Notes under the pieces: generated by a model
The model's database searches: none
What the model saw: the letters and a program-made list of their open reading frames with translations, nothing else
What the model was told of the DNA's origin: nothing
Source: Symbiodinium kawagutii
Lineage: Eukaryota; Sar; Dinophyceae; Suessiales; Symbiodiniaceae
Length of the DNA: 64,000 nucleotides
Assembly (NCBI GenBank): GCA_009767595.1
Contig: VSDK01014227.1
Span: 204,578 to 268,577 of the forward strand
Direction: 5' to 3'
Shown here: positions 43,531 through 55,583 of the stretch, in pieces
Position numbering within the stretch: position 1 is the stretch's first letter
Layout of the letters: every line of letters begins with the position of its first letter
Translations under genes and position numbers: made by a program

Positions 43531-46500
43531 GCGGGGCCGAAACGCATTCGCCCAACCACCAGAGAAGAGTTGAGGCTCGAGCTGGAAGCGCACCTTTCGG
43601 TGATGAGAACAGCAATGTTGGTCACTTGCTTTCGCAGCCCATTGGATTTGTTTCCTAGCTCCATGTTGAGGGGGTTGGCATGTCACCTGTGACAGGTGGA
43701 AGCGCGAGGATTTAAGAGAGGAGCTTGCTCAGGCAAGACAGGAGGCAGAGGAGAAGGTGGGACTGGGAAAGTTAGGACAGGGACGGTATTGAAGAGATGC
43801 ATGGCAATGGGAGAAGTGGATGGGGGGAGGGCAGGACGTCATGGCCAGACTGGTTGGGAATCGCAAGCCACATGGGTGACTTGAATGGTGACAAGTCGAG
43901 TGATCTCGCGGTCTAGGCCAAGCAGGAAGAAGAGACTGAAGCAAAAAAGGAGCTTCAAGGCAGAAGATGAAAGCAGATTATGTATTAGGCCAATTCAGGA
44001 AACATATTCGAAACAGATTAGATATTCGGACAACTACTGAGGAAACATATTCTGAAACAAGCACATTGGCGGAACTGATTGGAAACATTCAAACTGTATC
44101 AAACTGTTTTGGTACATTCTTCCTTGTGACGCTGAGCGAGATTGTCCTCTGAACAAAGTGACTGTCAGAAATGCACTGTGGGGTGTCAAAGCAGGCGAGC
44201 AAGAGGAAATCCAAGCACAAAGACAAGCCATTGAGGATGATGGGGTTCTTCCATGCTCTTTCGCAATGTTTACCTTCAATGGCTGGAATCGCAAGGTTTG
44301 AATGTTTTCACTGCAGATTTGGAGATCGAGGAATGGAAGAAACGCATTGCGAAGCTGGAGCAGGAGAACTCTTCCTATCAGGTCACCCGTGAGTTGGCAA
44401 CTGCCTTCTTTCGGTAAAAGGTGAAACAGGTGAACAAGATTGAACAAGATCATTTGACATCAACCTTTAAAATGAATAGTCAGAGACGTGTCCAAAGCAT
44501 TCAAAGCCGACAAATTTGTTGGCAGTTTTTCAATTTCCTCAATTCCTAAAGGATTCAAGCATTGAAAATATCGAGGGACTGCCAGATATTTATAACTAAT
44601 GAGATATCTATGATGCATTGATATGACTGATCATTGTAATCATCCACATGAAAATGACTATACTATACTATACTATTCATAGTAGATTGACAAGATACTT
44701 AATTTACTTCAGTTGTAAGACTTGATTATGCTATAGGTCTAAAGTCACATAAAGTAATACACATAAAAAGTAAATAACATATAAGAAATTATTTAACTTT
44801 CTGAAGATTCGAAGCATTTCCTGCTTTTCGAAGCTGGTGCCTCCCAACGGAGGTGGAGATCAGCAGCTTACAACGTGCAGTGCAGTCGGGTCTGGAGCGC
44901 TTGGATGGGCCCCAAGTCTCAGCCGCCCACCGTCCTCCGTCGGGAGCCCCAGCGTTTTTGTACCAAGAAGCCCAATAAACGAAGGTGTTTGAGGAGTTAA
45001 TATGGCTAATATCAACCAACCAATGGTTAAGATTAGTTAACAGTTAGATATGGCTAATATGGCTAATATGTTTGATGAGTTAAGAGTTAGATATGGCGAG
45101 CTGGGTCAATATCAACCAACCAATGGTTGACTAGCTGGTTAGTGGCTCATCATATGGGATGATAGCCAACAATTGTCAGGGGGTATACCAGCTATATATG
45201 GCTATGGGTCAAGATTAACCAACCAATAATAGGGGATAATGACCAACCAATTATAAGGTAAACCAATGGCTAATGGTAGGGGAACCAGGGGTACGGGTTT
45301 TTGACCCACTGCCATATGAGTTTCATATCTAGTACTATATGACTGTTAACAGTTACTAAATATCTAGTACTATATCATAAATCTCTGTTACTCTGTATTA
45401 TGTACATAGATGATGAGTAACATATATTACAGAGTAACAGGTATTCATTAGTAACATATACGATTAGCAACATGTATTATTAGATGCTATAGTTCCAGAT
45501 AGATTCTATTCTGAATCAGTTGATGTTAGTTTCAATTTCAGTGATCCTAAAACAGTAGAAGAGGTTATCAATTAGTTACACATCAACGCAAGCTAGATGA
45601 TGATGCAGTCAAATTAGGTTGGATTTGTATATGTGCATTGGACATAAATCGCTTACAAATTGCATGTTAGTCATGCGAGCCGTTTCAGCGTTATCATTCT
45701 TGATAGTTGTTCCACGCTGTTCCATGTTGTGCCGACATTGCCATCACGTATGGCTCGTGTGTCTACAGTATGGCTCTTCCAACTTTGTTGTTGCCAGTAT
45801 GTACACATCATTTTGCTCTATGAAGTTGTCAGAGACATGAACCACTTGATGATTTGGGAGAAATGTGAGAAGCTTCATGAGGCTTGAAGGAGTGTGAACA
45901 TGACACGAAAAACTCGAAGATGCTTTCATGCGGTTTGGAATCATGTTTGCTTTTGCTTGTTGAAGAAGGTCTGTAGTTCTTCAGATTGGACCTTGACTGC
46001 CTCGAACGTGGAAACTGAGGTGGCAACTCCTTGTTAGCCAAACTGCTCCTGCGAGTGCGGGGCTTCTGAAGGTGGGGATGTTCCTGCATGACCACAGCAA
46101 GAGAGACACGGTTCACGCAGGGCCTGCTACATTTCTCTCTCGGAGGAGAAGCTCTTGGAAAAAGAGAAGGCAAAAAATCTCTGCCCGGGATGTTTGCCGA
46201 TACTTCACATGTTTCAAATCTGTTTCAAATGTATCGTATCAACTGTCAAGAGATGATGTAACAACTGCGCTGCTCTCAATGGCACTGCTGCAGCTTGCTA
46301 CTTTTTGACAGATTTCTTATTCGCCTTGAGCTTGGCACAGCATGGCACAGATGGGAGTCGTTATTTTTCAGGCTTTAAGCAAGCTGCAGCAAGAGCGGCT
46401 GCAGCTGCAAGAGGAGCTTCTCGAGCTTCAGAAGGTTTCTCAACAACTGGCACAGGACCGGGATGGGACAAGGAATGGCAAGGACGACGGAAGCATCAGC

Positions 46501-49500
46501 ACATCCATGGACATCCGTTGTAATTCCAAGATATTCCAAGTATTTGGATGCACTCTGTTGTTTGTTGATATATCTTAAGCATGTTTCACATGATGTGGGG
46601 AGCACGGTGGAGCAGCGTCAGCTCAGCCCGCAGACATGGAAGGGCGACTCGACTCTTCCAGGAGGCGAAGGCCAGCCGAGAGGAGCTGCAGCACTTGCGA
46701 CACGGAAGTGGAGAAGCAAAGAGGCAGGGAGGCCATGGAGATCTTCGCGTATGACAACGGGTCAAGATCAACCAACCAATAATTGGGGAGAATGACTGAA
46801 AATAGTAGTGGGAAAACATATGGTTAATGACAGGGGTATGGGCCGGGTTTTGACCCACAGCCATATGAAATTTTTGATGCTTTTTAATTTTTAACTGTTT
46901 AAACTTATATTAGTCTCCACATGTTTTAACACGTTTGACATTCGATGCTTTTTAACTTGTTTGGCATTGGATGGTCACATGATGTCACAGGTTTTGAGGC
47001 TGGTTTTGATTTGTTTTCATACTGCGGGAATCAAACGCAACTCAGTTCCTATATCTTCCCCGCTGCGGCAGGCGGACGTCCGTGGTACATCAAGGAGAGA
47101 TCCTAGCTTTGAAGAAGGAGGTGGATGCGTGGTCCTCAGAATTAGGCCACGCTGTATTGCTTTTGGATCTTTTGTAAGCAAGACTCTGGGTGAGCCATGG
47201 TGAGCCCGTCAAAGCCCATTTTGGTGACTACAGCGGCAAACCCTGGTGTTTGCTGCGGGGGGGATTTGGCCCTCAGGCACTAAAACGGTCTTTTTCCAGC
47301 AAGACGTTGGCCCATTCATGAACACAGTTGTGAAACCTACGCATTTTTGTCACAATAGATTTGGTTGGATGACTCAGCATGAACCATTGGGTTCCTGCAC
47401 CGATGCGTCCTCCTATGTCCTCCTTGTCCTCAAATCCTCCAGGGTTGCTGAAACTGTGTGCATGTAAACAAACAGGAGTTGTGGCTTAGGGTTGACCATG
47501 AAGTTTACCTTATAAACTTCCTGGCTGTCAGACCCCGCAATTTGGTTGCCATAGGTTTAAAAGACATACAGATACTGGATCTGCATGGCTCATGTGCCCT
47601 GAGGCCGGAGAGAATGCTGTGGAGGAGGTTGCGGTAGTTTTGATGTGTTGATGACATGAGATGACTGTGCTTATTGCCTTTGAATTCCTGAGTTTTTGGG
47701 TACCTGGGTCAAGGTAGCCTTGTTTTGGTCAAGTCATTGAGCTCGACCTTGGAGTCTCATAGGAGTCCACAAACAGGGACGGACAGAATGCACAGAGTCG
47801 ATCACAGTCTAGCAGTCGAATTCCTTTCTCTCCTTTGGAAGCCTTTCCAGCGATTCCCCTGATGCATTCGCCCTGAAGGTTCGGGCTCGACGCAAGTCGA
47901 TGCGAGCTGAACAGAAGGGCGTTGTGTTGGATGGAAAGCAGATGCCTTGGTGCAAAATGGTGCAAAACATCGAGACAAAGGGCATCAAAGCATCAAACGG
48001 CAATCTGTTCGATCGATGTTTGACAAATATTGAACTACCGCATCGGTCCCACAGCATGCTGAATTCTGTTTCCATAGCATTTTTTCATATTTTTTTCCAT
48101 TTTGGGTTTTGTCGCTTTTTGTTACTTCTACGGGCAAGATTCGTTCCCTTGCCCCCAGGCGCCGCATATCAGTGCTGGAAGTGGATCTTGAACGCCAGCA
48201 GAAGCAAAGCCAAAAAGATTTACAAGATCAATTGACATCAGAGGAGCTGGGGGCAGTTGGGTAGATCTGTGGTGTGGGGTGATGTTGGACCATTTGTGCA
48301 TCCACCAAGAGCAGAATGCTGGATGAGAATGAATCGGAATAAATTTGAATGAATCTTGAATAATTGAAAGATATACAGTATTACAAGTTTGAATTTATAG
48401 TTCCAATAACAATTTTGAATGGAAAAGTCTTGAGGCCATGCGGAGTGCTTTTACCATAGCGCACCGCGAGGAAGAGGCTTTGGCAGCCCAACAGCGAGAA
48501 CAGCTGGAAGACATTGCGAGGTCAGAGCGGCAAACAGAAGCGGCTCTCGAGATTTGCCGCAAGGACATGCGGGTTGGGCCCCATGCCAGTGCTCTCATGC
48601 TGCAGATCTACTGTAAGGTAGCCAGTAAGATCTAGTAAGGTATATGATGATCGATGTGCATATAGACTGCATACATACAGGAGAGACATCCAATTTGTGA
48701 GCCAATGGATGATCTAGAAGCCGATGTAGAGCAAAAGATGTGCTCCCTCCAATTCCATCCTCCTATCTCCTCTCCTTTTTCTTTTCAATCTGCAGTCATC
48801 TTTATTCCTATCCTTATTTCTCTCTTTCTTTTTATCATTCTTATCATTCAAAACTCTTATTCCTTCTCTATGTTTATCATTCTTTATCTATTTCTTATTC
48901 CTTCCCTTTTCCTCTCCTTAATCCATTTACATCCATTTATTTATATCTTTATCTCCATTTCTTCCCTCTCACTATTCTTCTTCATCCTATTTATCTTATT
49001 CACATCTTATTATTCTCCTTATTCTCCTTATTATTATCATTATTATTATTATCGTCTCCGAATCTTCACATCTTATTATCCTTATCTTATTCCTTATCTT
49101 ATTCACTTATCTTCTTCATCCTTCTTCTTCACATCGGCCGTTGCATCGGAGGAGGAGGCCATGTATCGCTCCGAGGCTTCGGAGCAGCGGGCGGCGCTCG
49201 CGGGCTTCGCCGAGGCCGTGGCCCTCGTGCAGCGCGGCGCTGCAGCCGAGGCGGGACAGCCGAGGCGGCAGCAGCTGTAGCGGTCGCCGCCGAGCAACGC
49301 GCCGTGGCCAACGAGGGCAGCGAGCTACGCGAGCTACGGGAGCTGAGTGCCCAAGCAGCTGCAGACGTTGCAGAGGAGATGATGCTTTGAACATGTTGGA
49401 AATTTGTTGGAATGAATTGAGTCAAGTAATGTTATTGTTTTTTAGTTTGGTTTGTTTCTTGTTGTTTTTGTCCAGTTTGATTTGAGACCGCATTCTGATG

Positions 49501-50746
49501 GCTTTTGGTTGTGCTATGGTAGGCTACTGGTACTGTTGTGAAGCAAAAACACAGTGAGGAACCACTCCGCCATGCATCTCACATTCATCTCATGATCCTC
49601 AGGAGCTTGCCCTGGCACAGGGTGTGAACCCAAAAGGTGCAAAGGAACAGGGTGCTCTTGCCGCAGCAGAGGTGCGAAGCCAAACAGGAAGTCTCGCGGA
49701 GCGTCAAGCAGCTCTGAAGCGAACGATCGCCATTCGCGAAGAACTCATCTACAAGACTCAGCAAATGCAAGAAGAGTATGAAGCAGAAAAACAACACAAA
49801 GATGCGATGATGCTGGAAAGGATTGACCTGGAGTTGGAGATGGAGAGTGAGAAGAGAATCTGGGAGAAAAATCTGTTGGATCGCAAGCGGATGGTACAGC
49901 CGGGGGTGACCCAGCCTGGAGTCAGCAGCGTGGATTTGGTTTGCCTAAGATCAGAGCTGACGGTTCAGAAAGAGATGACGGAGCAAGAGGTTGCCCAAAG
50001 CTCCTTGGAGGCAGCTGCTTGCACAAGCGCTTCCGCGCTTCCTCACAAAGCCAGAGAATGCCCAGAGAGCCAACATGCCCCCCATAGACACACATGATCA
50101 CACAAGCACCCAGAGGCAACTAGGGGACACACTGGGACAGTATATGATGTTGTGTGCATGTATGCATGCTTGTGTGGACAAAGCGCGGCAAATCACTTGG
50201 TGCAGAAAGGGTTGCAATTTTATGAGATTGTCTCACAACGTGCGGCAAGCATCAGCGAGCGACGTTTGTTTCAAGAGTACAAAGTGAGGTCGGCAAGAGG
50301 TTGCCCAAGCAGAAGCGGTTCTTGCTGCGGTGACAGAGGCCTGAAAATTATAGTTCTTGCAGTACAACTTGCAGTACTTTGTGCAGTGTTCACTCATATT
50401 CAATCGCAGTTTCAGTAGTGTGATGACATGCTCACGGTGGGGCTGACTTCTACATCTAGGCTACCACGTGATGAAGTTTGTACATCGCTGTGCTGTCCAA
50501 GCCATGGAGCGTCCCCCAGGCTGCCACGGAGTACAAGGAGATGGCCGTCCGGCGACGAGAAGTACTTGGTGCAGAGGACGTCGGTCCTGGGGAGGTCATG
50601 GGGAGGTCTCTGGGGAGGTCTCTTTGAGCAAGTCTTTCAGTAGTGAAGGAGTCGACTTCTTGCGTGACCTTGGGAAGAGATTTGTACCACAGCGGTTTTT
50701 CAAGGATTTTTCGGCTAGAATGCAACTGGGAGCCGAACATGGATGA
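43531..50746 (+). CDS. Long coiled-coil protein in many exons
   Basis: A run of + exons rich in Glu, Gln, Ala, Arg and Lys heptads: 43531-43616 and 43696-43756 (E-E-L-A-Q-A-R-Q-E-A-E-E-K), 43917-43959, 44195 to about 44240, 44317-44381 (L-E-I-E-E-W-K-K-R-I-A-K-L-E-Q-E), 44832-44970, 46372-46518 (L-Q-E-E-L-L-E-L-Q-K-V), about 46620-46750, about 47080-47140, 48159-48260, 48430-48606, about 48700-48750, 49135-49389, about 49603-49880 (R-E-E-L-I-Y-K-T-Q-Q-M-Q-E-E-Y), 50180-50280, and a last segment to TGA at 50746 (F-L-R-D-L-G-K-R-F-V-P-Q-R-F-F). The first three introns join in matching phase. Such proteins are usually structural: cytoskeleton, basal body or vesicle tethers. No specific family is recognised; two genes are possible. 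Confidence 0.65.
44455..44815. other. AT-rich intronic stretch
   Basis: Low-G sequence with ACTATACTATACTAT pentamer repeats near 44660. No exon or inverted-repeat element was seen. Confidence 0.5.
45092..45316 (+). mobile_element. Family B compound element, copy 4
   Basis: An outer left end ATATGGCGAGCTGGGTCAAT begins at 45091. A complete inner element, GGCTATGGGTCAAGATTAACC to TTTTTGACCCACTGCC, spans 45200-45315 with ATAT on both sides. The same outer-plus-inner layout recurs at 51401-51638. Upstream 45001-45090 holds degenerate TATGGCTAA repeats. Confidence 0.88.
46752..46864 (+). mobile_element. Family B element, copy 5, abutting an exon
   Basis: ACAACGGGTCAAGATCAACC to CCGGGTTTTGACCCACAGCC. 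A coiled-coil exon frame runs right up to it (E-A-M-E-I-F-A-Y-D-N in one frame), so the GG|GTCAAG end may be the splice donor, with CCCACAG as acceptor. Confidence 0.82.
48755..49130 (+). repeat. Long pyrimidine tract (TTC, TCTTAT, TTATTC)
   Basis: About 375 bases with almost no G, made of degenerate TATTCTCC and TTATTATTATCA units, run up to the GC-rich coiled-coil exon at about 49135. The long Ser/Leu/Tyr/Ile-rich frames across it are compositional artefacts. Confidence 0.85.
49243..49270 (+). repeat. 14-base tandem duplication inside a coiled-coil exon
   Basis: CAGCCGAGGCGGGA and CAGCCGAGGCGGCA stand in tandem. The good helical frame before it (A-L-A-G-F-A-E-A-V-A-L-V-Q) and the one after it (E-L-R-E-L-R-E-L-S-A-Q-A-A) differ by exactly this length modulo three, so a single copy would keep one open frame. 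Confidence 0.85.
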
Positions 50747-51039
50747 AGTTACACTCACAAAAACGAGACTTGATGTTTTTTCGGTCTTCATACGCTCAAG
50801 GACTCTCAAAGCCTTTTAGATGAAGCAAGGAAAGAGAGGCCGGGCCTTCCAAGATCGTCTAAGTATGGCTTTGAAGCAACATGAGTTTTACATGATCTCT
50901 TGGTCTTTGAGCTCATGTGTTTCCTGAGGCGTTTGGCCAAAGACAGCCTTCATTCAGCCCTCGAGGAATTGCAGAAACACGGGCTTAGGACCGCTGCGCA
51001 CTGACACTGCAGCTTCGAGGACCTCTATAGTCTGTATCA

Positions 51040-51240
51040 TAATATGCTTTTTTTGCATACAACTTGTGTATATTGTATATTTATGTATATTTATTTTTGA
51101 TTATTTCATATGATCATATATTTTTTGATTACAAATACATTCATGTTATCAAGAACCAATTACTTAAAAATTCAATTCCTTCTTTGATACATATATAATC
51201 TATTCAAAGTTTCAAACAAACTAGTTATATTATATTTCCT
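51040..51240. other. AT-rich spacer after the coiled-coil gene
   Basis: TATATTTATGTATATTTATTTT-type sequence. No gene was seen. An exon-like frame (51290-51415, V-A-D-E-A-S-V-V-A-D-S-E-V-S-Q-E) follows, with a second open + frame, and ends at the compound family B element. Confidence 0.5.
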
Positions 51241-51401
51241 TGCTTTCTTTGTTAATTGTTTGCTCCCAGACATCTCTGCATCACCAGTGGAACCCTCCTG
51301 GAGAAAGGACTCGTCCGTGCGACGTCGCGGACGAAGCCTCAGTTGTTGCTGACAGCGAGGTCTCGCAGGAGATCCCTGGTGGATCCGTTGTTGGAGTTCC
51401 A

Positions 51402-51802
51402 TATGGCGAGCTGGGTCAATATTCACCAACAAGCTGGGTCAAGATTAACCCACCAATGGCTGGTTATTAGCTGGTTAATAATAGGGGATGATAACTAGAA
51501 TAGGGGATATACTAGCTATATATGGCTATGAGTCAATATTAATCAACCAACTAATGGGGGATAATGACCAACAATGATAAAAGAAATAATGGTTAATGAT
51601 AGGGGAACCAGGGGTACGGGGTTTTGACCCACAGCCATATGGTGATTTCTTAAAATGGGGGTACTGTATCCCCCAAGATGGATGGTTTATTACTATGAAT
51701 GGTCAAGAATGAAACATTTGGGGGGAATTTATTAATCATTTATACTGATCAACCTCGAGAACCAAGCACTTTGGGGGGTTCCCTATTTTGAGAAACACCC
51801 AT
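51402..51802 (+). mobile_element. Three-part compound: outer B, inner B, then family A
   Basis: ATATGGCGAGCTGGGTCAAT starts at 51401. The inner family B element (GGCTATGAGTCAATATTAATC to GGGTTTTGACCCACAGCC) covers about 51523-51638. A long family A element (GGTGATTTCTTAAAATGGGG to CCCTATTTTGAGAAACACCC) follows immediately at 51641-51802, with only ATAT between. An exon-like frame leads into the left end. Confidence 0.88.
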
Positions 51803-52621
51803 ACCTGGGAGATTCTGGAAACTTCACTGTGCAGAGGTTAGCAAGATCTTGTCAGTTTTCTGTGCGGATTGTTGTAGCTTATGGAGGTTATGACTTATAC
51901 AGGTTAGAAAAATGCGCAAGCCTATTCTTGTGATTACTGTAAGCAGCTGGCGGTAACGATCTCTGGCCCAATGAGTGACCGTCACTAGTGATGCTGCTTG
52001 CAATTGCCTGCAATAGTGGCAAATTTTTCTACCTGCGATCCTACTCTGTACTTGTAGGACATGTGCGGCAGATCCAATGTTAAGGGTAGCTAAGAGTTCA
52101 CAGGGACATGGTAAATTTTTGTCATACATTGGGTCCACCTTGCTCAGAGATGAAAATGAAACATTTGTCTGCAAGAGTAAACTGTAGACTGTAAGCAAAG
52201 AAAATTAACTGGGGGAATTGTTGCGCAGGGAATGCGGACGGAGAGGTTACTGTACCCGAAGTGATGCTGGAAGGCGGCTAAACTATGCTTGATGCTGCTT
52301 AATGTATTTCAGTTCTTTATGCAGTAGCTGCAGTCAGGTGGACTTGTGGAGCGGCAAAGTCGTTCGGTGGAAGTCTCGCTTGAGCATAAATCAGGGGACC
52401 CCCGCGCAGGCCGAAGCTTTGGTTTAGATACAAGCCCTCGAGCTGCCCGTTATCGCCTTGAATGAACATGCTTTGGTTGTAACTTAATTGTGAATATCAT
52501 CTTAAATATTCTTAAATGTATTCAAATGTCTTACGGATGTTGTAAATAGTATGTATGGATCAGTGAAATGTGATTTTGCAGAAGCGCCATCCCACCAGTC
52601 CCCCCAGATTTTCCTGTGTAG

Positions 52622-52735
52622 GACTGGATCCGCGTGCCTATCCATGTTGGCGACAAATGTCAGCTCTTGACCGAAATCGCGGAAGCCAAGCAGGCGTTTC
52701 GGCAGATGCCAAACAATGCTGCCGGTCCCGCAAGG
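52622..52735 (+). CDS. Candidate exon of unknown function
   Basis: After a TGTGTAG acceptor the frame reads D-W-I-R-V-P-I-H-V-G-D-K-C-Q-L-L-T-E and I-A-E-A-K-Q-A-F-R-Q-M-P-N-N-A, then GCAAGG/GTGGCC as possible donors. Beta strands are followed by a helix. No family is recognised. Confidence 0.45.
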
Positions 52736-52789
52736 TGGCCCCAACCAACCTGTTAGTTGTAAAAAAACGCTAGTTGTAACCCTAAGCTA

Positions 52790-52862
52790 AGTTAGTTGTA
52801 AATCAACTTATTTCAACATAAGTTAAGTGAGTTGGACTTATACCTTTGATTTACAACTAACT
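52790..52862. repeat. 17-base perfect inverted repeat, loop of 39
   Basis: AGTTAGTTGTAAATCAA at 52790-52806 pairs exactly with its complement at 52846-52862. The surrounding 100 bases repeat GTTAGTTGTAA and CTCAACT words. It could be a degraded inverted-repeat element of a further family. Confidence 0.8.
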
Positions 52863-53334
52863 CAACTATACTCAACTCAGGTTGACTACCACGAACAGGG
52901 GGTTACAACGGTTATAACCCAACTTGTATCTGGTAGGGGCCCACCTTGCACTATCTTGTGCCAATAAACCTTCCACTTGGAACTACATGAGCAAATGATT
53001 TGCTTCGAACTGTTGCAATAGAGAGAGCTCCGCTCCCACCAGGACACTGTGGGGATATGTTGAGATGAAAACTTGGAAGGTCTCAACATCTCTCTCTCTC
53101 TCGTCTCTTATGCCTCTCCTTGTCGCATTTTGCCCTCAGTTTTTGACTCGCTGATACATGCAGTTCAGTAGATATTCGCAGCTGCCAAAAGATTCTTACA
53201 GCTGAGAGGCCTTGGCTGCGCAGCGCAGTGTGGCAGCCCACACTGGGCAGCTCTCTGCACTGCATGCAGAAGCAGAGGAGGGGCACTCAGGAATGAATCT
53301 GGCCTAAGATTTCACCACATATTATCCTACAGTA

Positions 53335-53667
53335 TCACATCTTCACATTTTGGTGAATCCACTCATTGAGTTTACCTTGCCAGAAACCTGAAAATCCTTT
53401 CAATTTGTAGAGTTTCCTCAAGCTGTTGGCTGTAGATTGCCGGTTGCCACAACTTCTAAGGGGATCGTGGTGGTTTGGTGTTCGACGTTCGATGTAACTG
53501 CAGAGTTGTTCATTGCTGGCGAGCCGTCCCGCAGGCATTGGAAGTACATAATTTGCATTTGCAGGAGCAGAAACTTGGATTAGAATGAGGGAGTTCTTCA
53601 TACTTTCCCAATTTTTGCTTGACGGTTTCCTTGGTTTCACTATAGTTTCATTACAATTCACTATCAC
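53335..53667 (-). CDS. Minus-strand open frame, 110 codons
   Basis: The frame contains V-S-A-P-A-N-A-N-Y-V-L-P-M-P-A-G-R-L and S-L-R-K-L-Y-K-L-K-G-F-S-G-F-W-Q, which look protein-like. The + strand has stops. The N-terminal 20 residues overlap CACTATAGTTTCA repeats and are doubtful. No family is recognised. Confidence 0.3.
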   Translation of the reverse strand: MIVNCNETIVKPRKPSSKNWESMKNSLILIQVSAPANANYVLPMPAGRLASNEQLCSYIERRTPNHHDPLRSCGNRQSTANSLRKLYKLKGFSGFWQGKLNEWIHQNVKM

Positions 53668-53874
53668 TATTGTTCGCTATAGTTCACTATCACAATGTTT
53701 CACTATCTATATCTATATCTTTCTCTACATATGTAGAACATTATTCACTGTAAGCAAATTATAGTACACTTTGATTGATTTGATTTAATCAGTCAGCAGA
53801 GCTCCGGGTAGACAAATTGCTTTAAGATGGAGAAACCATTGACCACCTTTGCCTCATAGAATTCTCATAAGCCA

Positions 53875-54300
53875 TTGGGACCCTGGGCATCCCAGGGCCA
53901 AATCCACAGCGATCTGCTTGGCGTTGCCAAGCACCGCATCCCGTGCCACTTGAGGAAACGCGACTTGGAGCTGCGAATCTCTGCTGCGCAATTTGCATTG
54001 AAGCGGTGGCCAAAGAGACACCAGGCACAACATTCTATATGCAGCGGTCCTGCAAACCGTAGCAGCAAAGTGTTGTAAGGCCTTGGTGCATGAAGAGAAG
54101 CCAAAATGTGATCCTTCTATACAAGCTCCGCAAGCTCATCCGTGCTTGCCATGTCGTTACCTTGTCACTTTTCGTTCGCGAGGTCAATGTGGGAGGCTGT
54201 CCTTTCTGTCAGCATTGCCAAGCAGGCGATTTTGCCTGAAGGACAATCCACTGTTTGCGCAGTTCTTCATCCAAATGGTTGACATTTGGCATGGTATATA
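53875..54300 (+). CDS. Candidate exons, strand uncertain
   Basis: 53890-54070 + reads H-L-R-K-R-D-L-E-L-R-I-S-A-A-Q-F-A-L-K-R. The minus strand is open over the same bases, reading S-L-A-T-A-S-M-Q-I-A-Q-Q-R-F-A. 54100-54290 + has a further open frame. No family is recognised. Confidence 0.25.
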
Positions 54301-55343
54301 ATTAAAAAACATATTTGGAAAACATCTATGAACGATGAATGTCAATATCAAATAAACAATATGCAGCTTATCCCATGATAGGCAGACTCACTGTTGTGTT
54401 GGCAGCTGTTTTGCCTGGTACGAAGAACTGAGCAAGAACTGAGCGTTGAAACCTGACACTTCGTGTGCAGCTTCGTGATGATGCGACACTCGAGGTGAGT
54501 TTTCAATTTCACCAGGGGGGCCTGGTAAAGCTAGAAACGCTTTACGGCTTTGCGTACTTTTGAATGCTGGTTTACTGATGTTCACTGCCTCTTTATGTTT
54601 CTTTGCTTTCAATCTTTCAGAAGCCAAAGAAGCTTCCAAGTCTTGAATCGTGTGCGAGAAAGGCCACAGAACCGACTCAAGGAATCTCTTCGTTATTGAC
54701 ATTGATATGTCGAGGCCAACTTTTCAGCTCAGCGTCGTGCATATGGCTTGCAGCCCTGCAGTGTTTTCACACGACATGAGAGCGCCACAATGCTGAGCGC
54801 GGCTTGAGAAATGTGTCACTCGACCTGTACAACACTCCACCGAACAGGTCATGGACCATTCATGGACCATTCATGGACCGGCAAAAAGATCATGCTTAGC
54901 ACGCTGTTAAGACTCAGCTCAGCGTGAGCTCATCAACCTTGTGAAGAGCTGCACTTTTCGCTTCGATGCCGCCGGTCGGATAGCGCCAAGCGGGCAAGGC
55001 CTTTGGCTTTTAAAACTTTTGATGCTTTTGTTTGTTGGAGAATTTTGGTGTATTCTTGTGGTAAAAAACAATTGTGTATTTGCGGTATTTTGATGTATTT
55101 CGTGGTAAAAGATTGTCAAGGCTGAGGGAACTATGACATGGCTCCAACTGGTAAACCGAATGCTATCAGTGCCTGCCAGATGCATTGCACCGAGCCAGTC
55201 ACGAGCCCCAAAGAGGCTCGGCGCTCAGAAAGTTGTTTGCCTATGTTTACCCCACTTGATCTATGATAACCCTGTCAGTGGAACTCGCTTGAACTTGCTG
55301 GACTGGTCACTTTGCATTCAAATTTCATCAAATCTCTTATTCT

Positions 55344-55583
55344 TTGCCATTCTGCTTTCATCGGCAGTTTGATTGGCACACCCTGAGAGCAAAACATAGT
55401 TGGGGTTCGTACTTAGAAAAGATACAAGCAACTTCATGGAGAGAATTGGAGAGACAGATGGCATCAGATGGCATCACGTTCCCTCACTGTAATACTAGTG
55501 AGACTTTAACTACAGCTAGGCATCTAACAGTAGATGAATACTTTAACTTGGCATGGCGAATACTTAATGAGAGCTCTGACTGA
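55344..55583 (+). CDS. AT-richer open frame, unknown function
   Basis: The frame reads F-D-W-H-T-L-R-A-K-H-S-W-G-S-Y-L-E-K-I, then S-W-R-E-L-E-R-Q-M-A-S-D-G-I-T-F and T-V-D-E-Y-F-N-L-A-W-R-I-L-N-E, to TGA. It looks coding, but its codons (AATACTAGTGAGACT, CATCTAACA) are more AT-rich than neighbouring exons, which could mean foreign or transposon origin. A perfect 10-base duplication (55455-55474) adds to it. No family is recognised. Confidence 0.45.
   Translation: MPFCFHRQFDWHTLRAKHSWGSYLEKIQATSWRELERQMASDGITFPHCNTSETLTTARHLTVDEYFNLAWRILNESSD

Noticed and set aside
48740..49100. Ser/Leu/Tyr/Ile-rich frames of about 200 codons over 48705-49390
   Set aside because: The first two thirds translate a pyrimidine tract; only the part after about 49135 is coding-like.
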